From the NCBI RefSeq assembly GCF_032460525.1, contig NZ_CP135963.1, forward strand, positions 2,108,001 through 2,172,000: 64,000 nucleotides of DNA, read 5' to 3'. Positions 1 to 7,324 of the stretch are shown in pieces. Position numbers and translations under genes: made by a program. Source of the DNA: Geodermatophilus sp. DSM 44513 (GTDB taxonomy: Bacteria > Actinomycetota > Actinomycetes > Mycobacteriales > Geodermatophilaceae). A model generated the notes under the pieces. It was not told the origin of the DNA, made no database searches, and saw only the letters and a program-made list of their open reading frames with translations. Each line of letters opens with the position of its first letter. The first letter of the stretch is position 1.

Positions 1-86
1 ATGCCCCGGCTGGCGCCGGTCACCAGCGCGACCCGGTCGCGCAGCAGGTCACTGCGGCCCAGCCCGCCGTGCGGTGGCGGGCTCAC
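1..86 (-). CDS. SDR family oxidoreductase, N-terminus only (runs off the window edge)
   Basis: Only the first 28 codons are inside the window. After a short polar leader they read DRVALVTGASRG, the TGxxxGxG-type NAD(P)-binding turn that opens Rossmann-fold short-chain dehydrogenases. The GTG start at 86 overlaps the TGA of the LuxC-like gene by 4 nt (GTGA), so it is the fourth gene of the operon that begins at the TPP riboswitch. By family knowledge such enzymes interconvert carbonyls and alcohols with NAD(P)H. The natural guess is reduction of the aldehyde made by the LuxC-like reductase. Substrate and cofactor preference cannot be read from this fragment. Confidence 0.85.
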   Translation of the reverse strand, partial: MSPPPHGGLGRSDLLRDRVALVTGASRG

Positions 87-1615
87 CGCCGTCCGCCGGC
101 GTCCGGAGGGTGCGAGGGCCGGGTCCACTCCGGGTCGTACCGCTCCACCTCGGTCTCCGCGGCGCCCTCGACGTCGGTCCACCGGACCAGGGCGGCGAGG
201 CTGCCCCGGCCGTCGTGGTGCCACCCGGCGGCCGGCTGGGGCATCTGCCCGACGGCGCAGACCCGGTCCACGCCGCACCGGCCGAGCAGCGACGCCCAGG
301 CGTCCAGCCGCTCGGGTGCGCACGCGACGCCGGCGGTCTGCAGGTGGTGGCGCAGCGGCAGCAGCAGCGGGACGACGTCCTCGAGGGCGTCGACCGGGTG
401 CACGCGCACCACCCGGTTCAGCGGTGAGGGCGCGAACCGCTCGGGCCGCTCCTCGACCACCACCGTCCACGCCGTACCCGGGCTGCTGGCGATGACCTGC
501 ACCCCCGGGTCGTCGTAGGAGCGGAGCTCGTACTGGGCGCGGACCGCGGTCACGGCCGCGTCCTCCTCCAGCCTCAGCCGGGCCCGGGGCCGGGCCTGCT
601 CGTAGCGGTCCATCTCCGCGGCCAGGGCCGCGGCGAAGGCCCGTGGGTCGACGGCTCCGCCGCGCTCGACGAACACCACGTGCGGGGACAGGCAGCCCTG
701 CTGGTCGTACTGGGACACGTCGCGGGCGACGCGGCGGGCCGTCTCGGCGTAGCGGGTCAACGCCAGCGCCTCGGAGCCGACGACGGCGAAGCTGACCTTG
801 TGCCCGTAGGGCACGAACGGCACGCCCACCGGCACCCGCCGGGCCAGGCTCTCGGTGGCCCGCAGGCCGGCGGTGGCCGTGACCGCGTCGGAGCGGGCGA
901 AGGCGGCCTGCTCGACGTCCTCGGCCCCGCCGGGCCAGTGGACGACGGCCAGGCACCGTCCCAGCCCCGGGTCCTCCTCGGCGACGGTCTGGGCGAACAG
1001 CACGGGGAACAGCGGCTCGGCGCCGGCGGACTTGCCGAGCGTCGCGGACTTGACGAGGAGGGCGCAGACCAGGTTCCAGGCGGGCAGGCCGGGCACGTTG
1101 CCGGCGAAGACCTGGGTGGTCAGCCGGGGCCCGTAGGCCCGGGAGAGGCCCCCCGCCCGGTTGGGCTGGAAGCCGTCGAGCACCAGCGGGTTGTCGAAGT
1201 CCTGGGCGAGGAAGCGCAGCAGCCGGTCCCGGCGGAAGGTCCTCAGGTGGTCCCTCAACCCGCGGCGGACCATGTCCGGGGCGTACCCGGTGATCCGCGG
1301 CAGCAGCTGCTCGGCGGTGCGGCGCTGTGGCAGGTCGGGGTCGGACCAGCGGGCCACCACGCGGCCCACCGTCTCCAGCACTTCCATCACCGGGCGGTCG
1401 GCCAGCACCTCGGCCTGGGCCCGCAGCAGCCGCTCGCACAGCACCTCGACGAGCGCCGGCGTCACCACCGGCCCGCGCAGCGGCACGTCGCCCACGCGGC
1501 GCGTCGTCCACTCCAGCGCGGCCAGCTCGGCGTCGTCCAGCTGCGGCAGGAAGCAGGCGTCCACCGCCTCGACCGGCTCCGCCCCCTCGAGCGCCCGCGG
1601 GTCCAGCAGGGTCAC
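83..1615 (-). CDS. LuxC-like acyl-CoA/acyl-protein reductase
   Basis: A 510-residue member of the LuxC branch of the aldehyde dehydrogenase superfamily, which reduces an activated acyl thioester to an aldehyde with NADPH. The diagnostic LuxC stretch GNVPGLPAW lies near residues 172-180 and is followed by LLVKSATLGKSA. GHKVSF is near 271-276. The likely catalytic cysteine is C308 in DQQGCLSPH. The GTG start at 1615 overlaps the stop of the LuxE-like gene by 4 nt; a much longer open frame continues upstream but only antisense-like Arg/Pro-rich sequence lies there. Adjacent genes supply acyl activation (upstream) and an SDR (downstream). LuxA/LuxB are absent, so this is not a light-producing system. 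The substrate is unknown; the TPP riboswitch at the operon head suggests a thiamine-related acid (inference). Confidence 0.85.
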   Translation of the reverse strand: MTLLDPRALEGAEPVEAVDACFLPQLDDAELAALEWTTRRVGDVPLRGPVVTPALVEVLCERLLRAQAEVLADRPVMEVLETVGRVVARWSDPDLPQRRTAEQLLPRITGYAPDMVRRGLRDHLRTFRRDRLLRFLAQDFDNPLVLDGFQPNRAGGLSRAYGPRLTTQVFAGNVPGLPAWNLVCALLVKSATLGKSAGAEPLFPVLFAQTVAEEDPGLGRCLAVVHWPGGAEDVEQAAFARSDAVTATAGLRATESLARRVPVGVPFVPYGHKVSFAVVGSEALALTRYAETARRVARDVSQYDQQGCLSPHVVFVERGGAVDPRAFAAALAAEMDRYEQARPRARLRLEEDAAVTAVRAQYELRSYDDPGVQVIASSPGTAWTVVVEERPERFAPSPLNRVVRVHPVDALEDVVPLLLPLRHHLQTAGVACAPERLDAWASLLGRCGVDRVCAVGQMPQPAAGWHHDGRGSLAALVRWTDVEGAAETEVERYDPEWTRPSHPPDAGGRR

Positions 1616-2787
1616 GACCGGCCTCCCTCGTTCGCCGCGAGCAGCTCGTCCAGGGCGAGCGAGCACCCCCGGGCCGCGCTGCCCTGCGCCCGGCCCAGCA
1701 GCACGAACCCGCCTGCCGGGCCGCCCTCCGCGAGGTGACCGACGTCCTCGGCCAGGACGGCCAGGACCGAACCGCGGTTGGCCAGGTCGTGGTGCACCAG
1801 CAACCCGCGCTGCCCCGGCGGCACCGGCCGGCCGGTGCCGGCATCCACCGCCTGCACGCGGGCCCACGGCGGCACGGCCTTGACCCGTGGTGCCGGGTCC
1901 CGCCCGAGCCACGCCCGCCGCAGGGACGTGTCGTAGTACTGGGTGCTGATCTCGGTCATCCCGTAGTAGTTGACGCACCACGCGTCCGGGACGCCCAGCC
2001 GCTGGCCGAGTGCCGTCCGCAGCGCCTCGGCCGGGACCTCCCGGGACCGGCCCTTGAAACCGCCGGTGTCCAGCACCCGGCTGCCGGGCGGCAGCCGGAA
2101 CGCGGTGCCTGCCGCCTCCAGCGCGTCGAGCAGGTGCACGTAGGCGAAGGAGGTCCCCAGCAGCCCCACCGGGACGCCGTCGCGCTCGGCCGCCGCCAGG
2201 GCGGCGAGGAGCCCGTCGAGGTCCAGCCCCTCGGCGCCGACGAAGGTGCCGCTGCCGGCGGCACCGAAGGAGTCGACCAGTCGCTGCAGGAAGTACGCCA
2301 GTGAGGAGTGCGGCTGCTGCTCCGGCGGCGGGTTGAGGACCAGCAGCCGCAACTGCGCCCGGTCCGGCAGGAACCACTGCCGGAAGCCGGTGCGCAGCGA
2401 GGCGTCGTACAGGTGCAGGTGCGGGTGGTGGTTGCGCCCCCGCCGGCCCGGGTCGGTGCTGCCGCTGGTCGTGAACACCGCCGCAGCCTGCTCCGGTGGT
2501 GCGCACGACAGCGTCAGCTCCCGGAAGGCGCTCAGCGGCACCGGCGGGATCTCCCGCCAGCCGCGCACCTGCCCGGGCTCTGCGCCGCGCGCCCGGCAGT
2601 AGCGCCGGTAGGGGCGGTTGCGCTCGTACTGGTCGGCGAACAGGTCCAGTGCGAGCCGGTCGAACTCCGCCTCCTGGGCCTGCGTCGGGCCGCCGTCGTC
2701 CCGGGTCTGCGCCGACGCCTCGATCCAGGCGAGCAGCCGCCGGTCCAGCTCACCGAGCTCGGGGACCGTGGGGGACCGGCCGTTCAC
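1612..2787 (-). CDS. LuxE-like acyl-protein synthetase (acyl-adenylating)
   Basis: A 391-residue protein of the LuxE/PaaK-like branch of the adenylate-forming superfamily. These proteins activate a carboxylic acid with ATP and pass the acyl group to a thiol, feeding a LuxC-type reductase. Visible motifs are the phosphate-binding TTSGSTDPG (about 106-114), TGGFKGRSRE (241-250) and YYGMTEISTQYYD (274-286), all typical of this family. The GTG start at 2787 overlaps the stop of the symporter gene, and its own stop overlaps the LuxC-like start, so the three genes are translationally coupled. The order LuxE-LuxC-SDR gives a complete acid to aldehyde to alcohol route. The acid cannot be read from the sequence. 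A long-chain fatty acid is the default for the family; a thiamine-related acid is suggested by the riboswitch. Confidence 0.85.
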   Translation of the reverse strand: MNGRSPTVPELGELDRRLLAWIEASAQTRDDGGPTQAQEAEFDRLALDLFADQYERNRPYRRYCRARGAEPGQVRGWREIPPVPLSAFRELTLSCAPPEQAAAVFTTSGSTDPGRRGRNHHPHLHLYDASLRTGFRQWFLPDRAQLRLLVLNPPPEQQPHSSLAYFLQRLVDSFGAAGSGTFVGAEGLDLDGLLAALAAAERDGVPVGLLGTSFAYVHLLDALEAAGTAFRLPPGSRVLDTGGFKGRSREVPAEALRTALGQRLGVPDAWCVNYYGMTEISTQYYDTSLRRAWLGRDPAPRVKAVPPWARVQAVDAGTGRPVPPGQRGLLVHHDLANRGSVLAVLAEDVGHLAEGGPAGGFVLLGRAQGSAARGCSLALDELLAANEGGRS

Positions 2788-4223
2788 CGGGCCACCCGCT
2801 CGTCCACGGGCCCGTCCAGCGGCCGGACCCGGCGCGGGAGTTCCCGCAGGTCGGTGCTGCGCCGGCCGAGGAGGGAGACCAGCACCGTCACCGCGGTGGA
2901 CGCCGCCAGGGCCGCGGCGAAGGGCGGCAGCGACAGGCCGTCGGCGAACGTGGCGACGTCGACCGCGGCGGCGAGGGACCCGCCGGCGACCAGACCGTGC
3001 GCCAGGGCGCCGAGGAGGCCGGCCACGGCTCCGGCGACCGCGGCGGCCGGGGTGGTGCGGCGCCACAGCCCGAGGAAGGCCGGCGCGATCGTCGCCGCGC
3101 ACAGCAGGTCGGCGACCAGGAACAGCCGGAGCACCGAGATTCCCTGGAAGGCCACGAGTGCCGGCACCACGGTGAGCAGCACCACGAGCAGCCGGGCGCC
3201 GCGCAGCCCCCACCGCGGCGCCTCGGTGACCACGGCCGCGGCGAGACCGCCCTGCAGCGTGTCGACGGTGGAGGTCACCAGGGCCACCGTGAAGACCAGG
3301 ACGACGACCAGCACCCACTGCTCGGCCCCGGCCAGCAGCGCGAAGAAGGGCACCGGCGGGTTGCCGAGGTCCACCGCCGAGGCCGCGGCCAGCAGGCCGA
3401 CCACCCCCGCGGGCAGCACCACGAGGACGCGCATCGCGGCACCCAGCAGCGCCCCGCGGGTCAGGGCCCGCTCGTCGCGCGCGGACCACACCCGCTGCCA
3501 GTAACCGTTGTGGAACAGGCTGGTGGCCAGGACGGCGACGACCAGGGTAGCCGCCCCCTCCAGCCCCGCGCCGTCGACGGCGAGCAGCCGCCCGGCGTCC
3601 TGGGGCCCCGAGTCCGGCAGCGCGCGGACGACGGCGATACCGACCACGCCGAGCAGCAGCAGGAGCAGCCAGCCCTGCCACGCGTCGGTGCGGATGGAGG
3701 CCCGCAGTCCCCCGTGGGCGGTGTACAGCGTGGTGACCGCGGCGACGGCGACCACGCCCACCCGCGGGTCCAGGCCGGACAGGCGCCCCAGCACCGCCCC
3801 GATGGCGGTCAACTCCGCGGCCAGCGCGACGAGCATGTACCCCAGGGAGATGCCCAGCACGTACGCGTGCATGACGCGTCCGAGGCGCAGCCGCACGAAC
3901 TCCACGAGGTTGTGCCCGCGGGGGAGCAGCGCCCGCAGGCGGCGGCCGAGCAGCACCAGCGCCAGCAGGGGCAGGGTGATGGCCACCGCGTAGCCCACCA
4001 CTCCAGCCAGGCCCACCGAGGCGCCCACCTCCGGCGGCGCGAACAACACCCACGCGCCGACGCCGGAGGCGAAGAAGGACAGCCCGAGGGCGCCGCCGCC
4101 CTGGGTGCCCCGGGCGACGGCGAACTCCTCCAGGTCCCGGTCGCGGCCGACCCCGAGGCCCACGCCGGCGAACAACAGCAGCACGGCGGCCACGGCCACC
4201 GCGGTCAGGGCGGTGCCCACCAC
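2784..4223 (-). CDS. sodium:solute symporter family transporter, TPP-riboswitch controlled
   Basis: A 479-residue polytopic protein with about 13 hydrophobic segments, resembling the SSS family (sodium-coupled uptake of vitamins, sugars and carboxylates). An ATG at 4244 lies inside the conserved GGGTAATGCC of the THI box and has no ribosome-binding site, so I reject it as the start. The GTG at 4221-4223 follows GGAGGG (4231-4236) at 7 nt and is preferred. SSS members under THI boxes have been proposed in comparative-genomics work as HMP/thiamine-precursor transporters (ThiV); that name would fit but I cannot prove orthology. It is the first gene of a four-gene overlapped operon, which suggests that it imports the substrate of the LuxE/LuxC/SDR enzymes. 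Confidence 0.85.
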   Translation of the reverse strand: MVGTALTAVAVAAVLLLFAGVGLGVGRDRDLEEFAVARGTQGGGALGLSFFASGVGAWVLFAPPEVGASVGLAGVVGYAVAITLPLLALVLLGRRLRALLPRGHNLVEFVRLRLGRVMHAYVLGISLGYMLVALAAELTAIGAVLGRLSGLDPRVGVVAVAAVTTLYTAHGGLRASIRTDAWQGWLLLLLLGVVGIAVVRALPDSGPQDAGRLLAVDGAGLEGAATLVVAVLATSLFHNGYWQRVWSARDERALTRGALLGAAMRVLVVLPAGVVGLLAAASAVDLGNPPVPFFALLAGAEQWVLVVVLVFTVALVTSTVDTLQGGLAAAVVTEAPRWGLRGARLLVVLLTVVPALVAFQGISVLRLFLVADLLCAATIAPAFLGLWRRTTPAAAVAGAVAGLLGALAHGLVAGGSLAAAVDVATFADGLSLPPFAAALAASTAVTVLVSLLGRRSTDLRELPRRVRPLDGPVDERVAR

Positions 4224-4227
4224 GTCG

Positions 4228-4327
4228 AGTCCCTCCGCCGGCATTACCCGGTCAGGTTCCTGCGGTCGGCGACGCGTCCAGCCGCCCTCTCAGCCCGGTC
4301 CGCCCGAGCTCCCGTGTCTGCAGGACT
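4228..4327 (-). promoter_or_regulatory. TPP (THI-box) riboswitch
   Basis: Read on the minus strand, the leader contains ACGGGAGC, then GGGCTGAGAGGG, then GAACCTGACCGGGTAATGCC followed by GGCGGAGGGACT. These match the conserved cores of thiamine pyrophosphate riboswitches. The outer P1 helix can form between AGTCCT (4322-4327) and GGGACT (4228-4233). The 3' strand of P1 contains part of the GGAGGG ribosome-binding site of the symporter gene. Ligand-stabilised P1 would therefore hide the RBS, which implies repression of translation by TPP. The ligand class is established for this motif; the mechanism here is inferred from the overlap. Confidence 0.92.
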
Positions 4328-4400
4328 AACACTACCCAGGCACCGCGCGGTCGCACCGGGCGGAGGGCGCCTGCCGCGCCGGCGGGCGACCGATCAGCGG

Positions 4401-4690
4401 TCACCACGCGGGGGAGGGGAGCCACCCGCCGGCGGCGGCGCGGAAGTGCTCCGGGGGCAGCCGGCCGGCTCCGGCCGGGACCGACCCGAGCAGCGGGACG
4501 CCCACCCGTGGCAGGTCCGCGAGGTTGCAGCGCTCGGCCATGCCCGGCTCGGCCGGCCAGGATCCGACGACCAGGCCGGCGGGTTCCAGGCCGCGGGCGC
4601 GCAGCGCCTCGACGGTCAGTCCGGTGTGGTTCAGCGTGCCGAGCCCGGCAGCCACCACGACACCGGATGGGGTCTGGCCGTGTCGTCGCT
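4401..4690 (-). pseudogene. bioD: dethiobiotin synthetase remnant (C-terminal third)
   Basis: The reading frame VVAAGLGTLNHTGLTVEALR followed by GLEPAGLVVGSW is the characteristic C-terminal part of BioD, the ATP-dependent dethiobiotin synthetase of biotin synthesis. Only about 90 of the usual 220-240 residues remain. In-frame sequence upstream meets a TAG near 4690 and the N-terminal P-loop (GTDTxVGKT) is absent. It sits directly upstream of the TPP riboswitch on the same strand, with no other biotin genes nearby. I read it as a decayed fragment. A small expressed protein is possible but would lack the nucleotide-binding site. Confidence 0.7.
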
Positions 4691-4772
4691 AGACGCCGAC
4701 CGACTGCCGGCGGGCCCGCCAGGTCCGGCTCCGTCCCGTCGCCCGGCCGCACCCCCCGGGCAACGGCGGCGG

Positions 4773-4862
4773 AGCCTGGACAGCCCCCTCGTCCCGGGGG
4801 AGGCTGGCGTGCGCGGCGTCGTCCTGGACGTCGCGACCGGCCGGCTGAGCCGGGTCCGGTGA
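4773..4862 (+). pseudogene. possible beta-carbonic anhydrase C-terminal remnant
   Basis: Thirty codons reading DSPLVPGEAGVRGVVLDVATG and ending GRLSRVR-stop resemble the C-terminal strand and tail of actinobacterial beta-carbonic anhydrases (typically VRGAVxDVxTGRLxEV). The zinc-binding Cys/His/Cys region is not present upstream. The segment ends just before the RBS of the DUF427 gene. The match is short, so the call is tentative, but it fits the surrounding group of gene fragments. Confidence 0.35.
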
Positions 4863-4893
4863 GCCGGCGCCCGAGCAGGAGAGGAGAGGGACC

Positions 4894-5688
4894 GTGTCGC
4901 TGACCCTAGGCACCGGGCCGCTCGCGCGGCCGTCGGCGGGGCAGCTGAACGCCGACCTGTGGTCGGTCGCGCCCGCGCACGCGCTGTTCCTCCACCCCGT
5001 GCAGGAGCGCATCCGGGGCATCCTCGGCGGGGAGACGGTGGTGGACACAACCGGCGCGGTGATGCTGCACGAGACGGGGCTGCTGCCACGCTGGTACCTG
5101 CCAGAGGCTCACGTGGCACCGGGCGTCTTGGAGCCGAGCGACACCCGCACCACCTGCCCGTTCAAGGGCGAGGCCGTGTACTGGCACCTGGCGGTCGACG
5201 GCCGGCGCGTGGCCGACGCGGCGTGGTCCTACCCCGACCCGGTGGAGGGCTGCCCGCCGCTGGCCGGCCTGGTCTCCTTCCCCTTCGAGGCCCTGGACAC
5301 CTGGCTGGTCGAGGACGACGTGCAGATCGGCCACCCGCGCGACCCGTTCCACCGGGTCGACGTCCGCCGCTCGTCCCGGCACGTGGTGGTCCGCGTGGGC
5401 GGGCAGGTGGTCGCCGAGACCGGCAGCCCGTTCGCCGTGGTCGAGACCGGCCTGCCGGTGCGCTGGTACGTGCCGGGGTCCGACGTCCGGCCCGGCGTGC
5501 TGGAGCCGAGTGCCACGACGACGGTCTGCGCGTACAAGGGCGTGGCCACCTACGAGCACGTCGTGGTCGACGGGCACCGGTACGACGACGTCGTGTGGTG
5601 CTACCGCGAGCCGCTGCCGGAGGCGCTGCCGATCGCGGGACACCGGTCCTTCCACGGGGACGGCGTGGAAGTCGCGGTCACCACCTGA
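4894..5688 (+). CDS. tandem DUF427-domain protein
   Basis: A 264-residue protein with two copies of the small DUF427 fold. The first covers roughly residues 35-110 ([31 protein letters not shown]). The second covers roughly 160-245 ([32 protein letters not shown]). The repeated pattern of W-Y-x-P, C-x-(F/Y)-K-G and a closing W-x-Y is typical of the family, whose biochemical function is not established. The GTG start at 4894 follows a strong purine-rich RBS (AGGAGAGGAGAGGG). It is the only intact gene between the TPP-riboswitch operon and the iron-uptake island, flanked on both sides by gene remnants. No signal peptide or membrane segment is visible, so it is probably cytoplasmic. Confidence 0.85.
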   Translation: MSLTLGTGPLARPSAGQLNADLWSVAPAHALFLHPVQERIRGILGGETVVDTTGAVMLHETGLLPRWYLPEAHVAPGVLEPSDTRTTCPFKGEAVYWHLAVDGRRVADAAWSYPDPVEGCPPLAGLVSFPFEALDTWLVEDDVQIGHPRDPFHRVDVRRSSRHVVVRVGGQVVAETGSPFAVVETGLPVRWYVPGSDVRPGVLEPSATTTVCAYKGVATYEHVVVDGHRYDDVVWCYREPLPEALPIAGHRSFHGDGVEVAVTT

Positions 5689-5760
5689 GCCGCCGGTCGG
5701 GCGAGCCGAGGCAGCTCTGCAGCGGGTCCGCGACGCCCGAGGTCGGCCCGGCCCGGTCGG

Positions 5761-5985
5761 TCAGGACACGCCGCGCTCCTGCTCGAGCAGGCGCAGCCAA
5801 ACCTCGCTGAGGGTCGGGAACTCCGGTACCGCGTGCCAGCGGGTGTCGACGGGCACCTGGCCGACGATCGCGATGGTGGCCGCGTGCAGCAGCTCGCCGA
5901 CCCCAGGGCCGACGAACGTCGCACCGACGAGCAGGCGGCTGTCAGCGTCGATGACCAGCTGGGCGGTGGCGTGCACACCCTGGCC
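5761..5985 (-). pseudogene. NAD(P)H-quinone dehydrogenase (LpdA-like) C-terminal remnant
   Basis: The frame ending at 5761 reads [20 protein letters not shown] and then [19 protein letters not shown]. This is the dimerisation domain of pyridine nucleotide-disulfide oxidoreductases, most like the actinobacterial LpdA/FAD-dependent quinone reductase group. About 75 residues of a normal 460-470 remain. Sequence upstream in this frame loses similarity, and no FAD or NAD dinucleotide-binding motifs are found. In mycobacteria lpdA lies near deoD (purine nucleoside phosphorylase), and a damaged deoD-like gene lies just upstream here, so this looks like a decayed copy of that neighbourhood. Confidence 0.7.
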
Positions 5986-6183
5986 CTCCCCTGACTGCTG
6001 AGCACCGGGTGCTCGTGCTCCGCCGGGAGACCCAGACGACGGGCGGCGCCCGATGAGCGCGGCCAGCCGGGGCGGTCGGCCGGAGCCGACGCCGGCCACC
6101 CGAGCCGCGCAGACCGGTCCGACGACCGCACCCGCAGCCCGTGACGCGACGGCCCAGGAGGGCCTTGGCGACGGCACGGCCGC

Positions 6184-6960
6184 TCAGGGCAGCCGCTCCA
6201 GCAGCCGCACGAGGAGGCTGCCGAGACCGCTGGCCGCGGCTCTGCCGGCGGAGACGACCTCGCCGGCGTCCAGCGGCTCGCCCGTGACACCGGCTGCGGC
6301 GTTGGTGACCAGCGACAGGCCGACCACCTCCAGCCCGGCGGCGCGGGCCGCGATCGCCTCCAGTGCGGTGGACATGCCGACCAGGTCGGCGCCCATCGTG
6401 CGCAGCATGCGGATCTCGGGGTCTCGAAGTGCGGTCCCGGCAGCGCGGCGTAGACGCCCTCGGTCAGCGACGGGTCGAGCTCGCGGGCCAGGGCGCGCAG
6501 CCGCGGGGAGTACAGCGCGGTCAGGTCCAGGTGGTCGGCGATGAGGACGACCTGTCCCACCCGGTGGTCGGGACGCAGCCGCCTGCGGCGTTGGTCAGCA
6601 CGACGGTGCGTACGCCGGCCGTGGGTGCCGTCCGCACTCCGTGCACGACCGGTTCCACGCCGCGACCCTCGTAGAGGTGCGTACGCCCCAGGAAGAGCAG
6701 CACCTTGCGCTCACCGACCCGCACCGACCGGATCTGTCCGCCGTGCCCGAGCGCGGTCGGAGCGCTGAAGCCGGCGAGGTCGCCGATCGCCACCGAGGAG
6801 GCCGCCTCGCCGAAGGTCCCGGCAGCGGGTGCCCAGCCCGAACCCATCACGATGGCGACGTCGTGGTCACTCCCGAGGGCGTCCTCGAGCTGCTCGGCGG
6901 CCCGGTCGGCGAGGCGGAGGGCGTCTGCGGGACGTGGAGGTGTCGGCCCGGCACAGCCGC
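6184..6960 (-). pseudogene. purine nucleoside phosphorylase, frameshifted and start-less
   Basis: Three successive frames together give one trimeric-type purine nucleoside phosphorylase. Frame 1 holds [32 protein letters not shown] and VLTNAAGG. Frame 2 holds [12 protein letters not shown] and [10 protein letters not shown]. Frame 3 holds [29 protein letters not shown] and a typical C-terminus. The breaks lie near 6562 and 6420; at the second, about four bases are missing compared with the usual ETPAEIRML coding sequence. No ATG, GTG or TTG precedes the homologous N-terminus before an upstream TAG. Two frame breaks plus a missing start make decay more likely than a single sequencing error. 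The active enzyme would cleave purine nucleosides with phosphate. Confidence 0.85.
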
Positions 6961-7261
6961 CACGCTAGGTGCCGACCTGGGAAGTGGTTCCACGCCGGTC
7001 GACGGCACGACCGTCCCAGCGCCGTGCTGGTCGCCTGACGACCACACCCGGCGCCCACCCATGGCCTCCGGAGCGCGCGTGGCCGGGGACACGCCACGTG
7101 ATCGGGTGCTCCGGGCGCGCTTCTTGTCGCGGGTGGGCCCGAGGACGGTCGGGGACGACCGGAGGGTTCCGCGGCGGTTGGCGATCAGCACCGGTCCCCG
7201 CGGACGGTCGACCCCCCTGGCTGCGGCCGCTGACGGGGAGGATTTGACACGGCGCAACAGG

Positions 7262-7280
7262 TTAGGCAAGCCTCACCTCA
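7262..7280 (+). promoter_or_regulatory. iron box (DtxR/IdeR-type operator)
   Basis: TTAGGCAAGCCTCACCTCA matches the 19-bp IdeR/DtxR consensus TTAGGTTAGGCTAACCTAA at about 14 positions and keeps the TTAGG and ACCT half-site cores. It lies 43 nt before the start of the first iron-transporter permease gene and overlaps the start of a tiny upstream reading frame. Iron-loaded repressor would be expected to shut off the 7.3-12 kb transcription unit. Confidence 0.75.
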
Positions 7281-7324
7281 TGCGAGGCTGGATGTCCCGC
7301 GATCGCCCCCGGTCCGGGCACTGA
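7280..7324 (+). CDS. 14-residue leader ORF coupled to the permease gene
   Basis: ATG at 7280 opens MRGWMSRDRPRSGH and its TGA overlaps the ATG of the permease gene as TGATG. The permease ATG has no visible Shine-Dalgarno sequence of its own, so coupling through this short frame is plausible. The ATG sits at the last base of the iron box, so a transcript starting there would be nearly leaderless. The evidence is positional only; the peptide has no recognised similarity. Confidence 0.3.
   Translation: MRGWMSRDRPRSGH

Noticed and set aside
1612..2506. Long upstream extension of the LuxC-like frame (to 2506) and similar 800-residue frames in the first 4 kb
   Set aside because: They are Arg/Ala/Gly/Pro-rich antisense or off-frame readings of the LuxE-like and symporter genes; the motif-bearing parts begin at the GTGA overlaps.
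1..4327. Bioluminescence (lux) operon
   Set aside because: LuxC- and LuxE-like genes are present but no luciferase subunits or flavin reductase; the operon is headed by a TPP riboswitch and a symporter.
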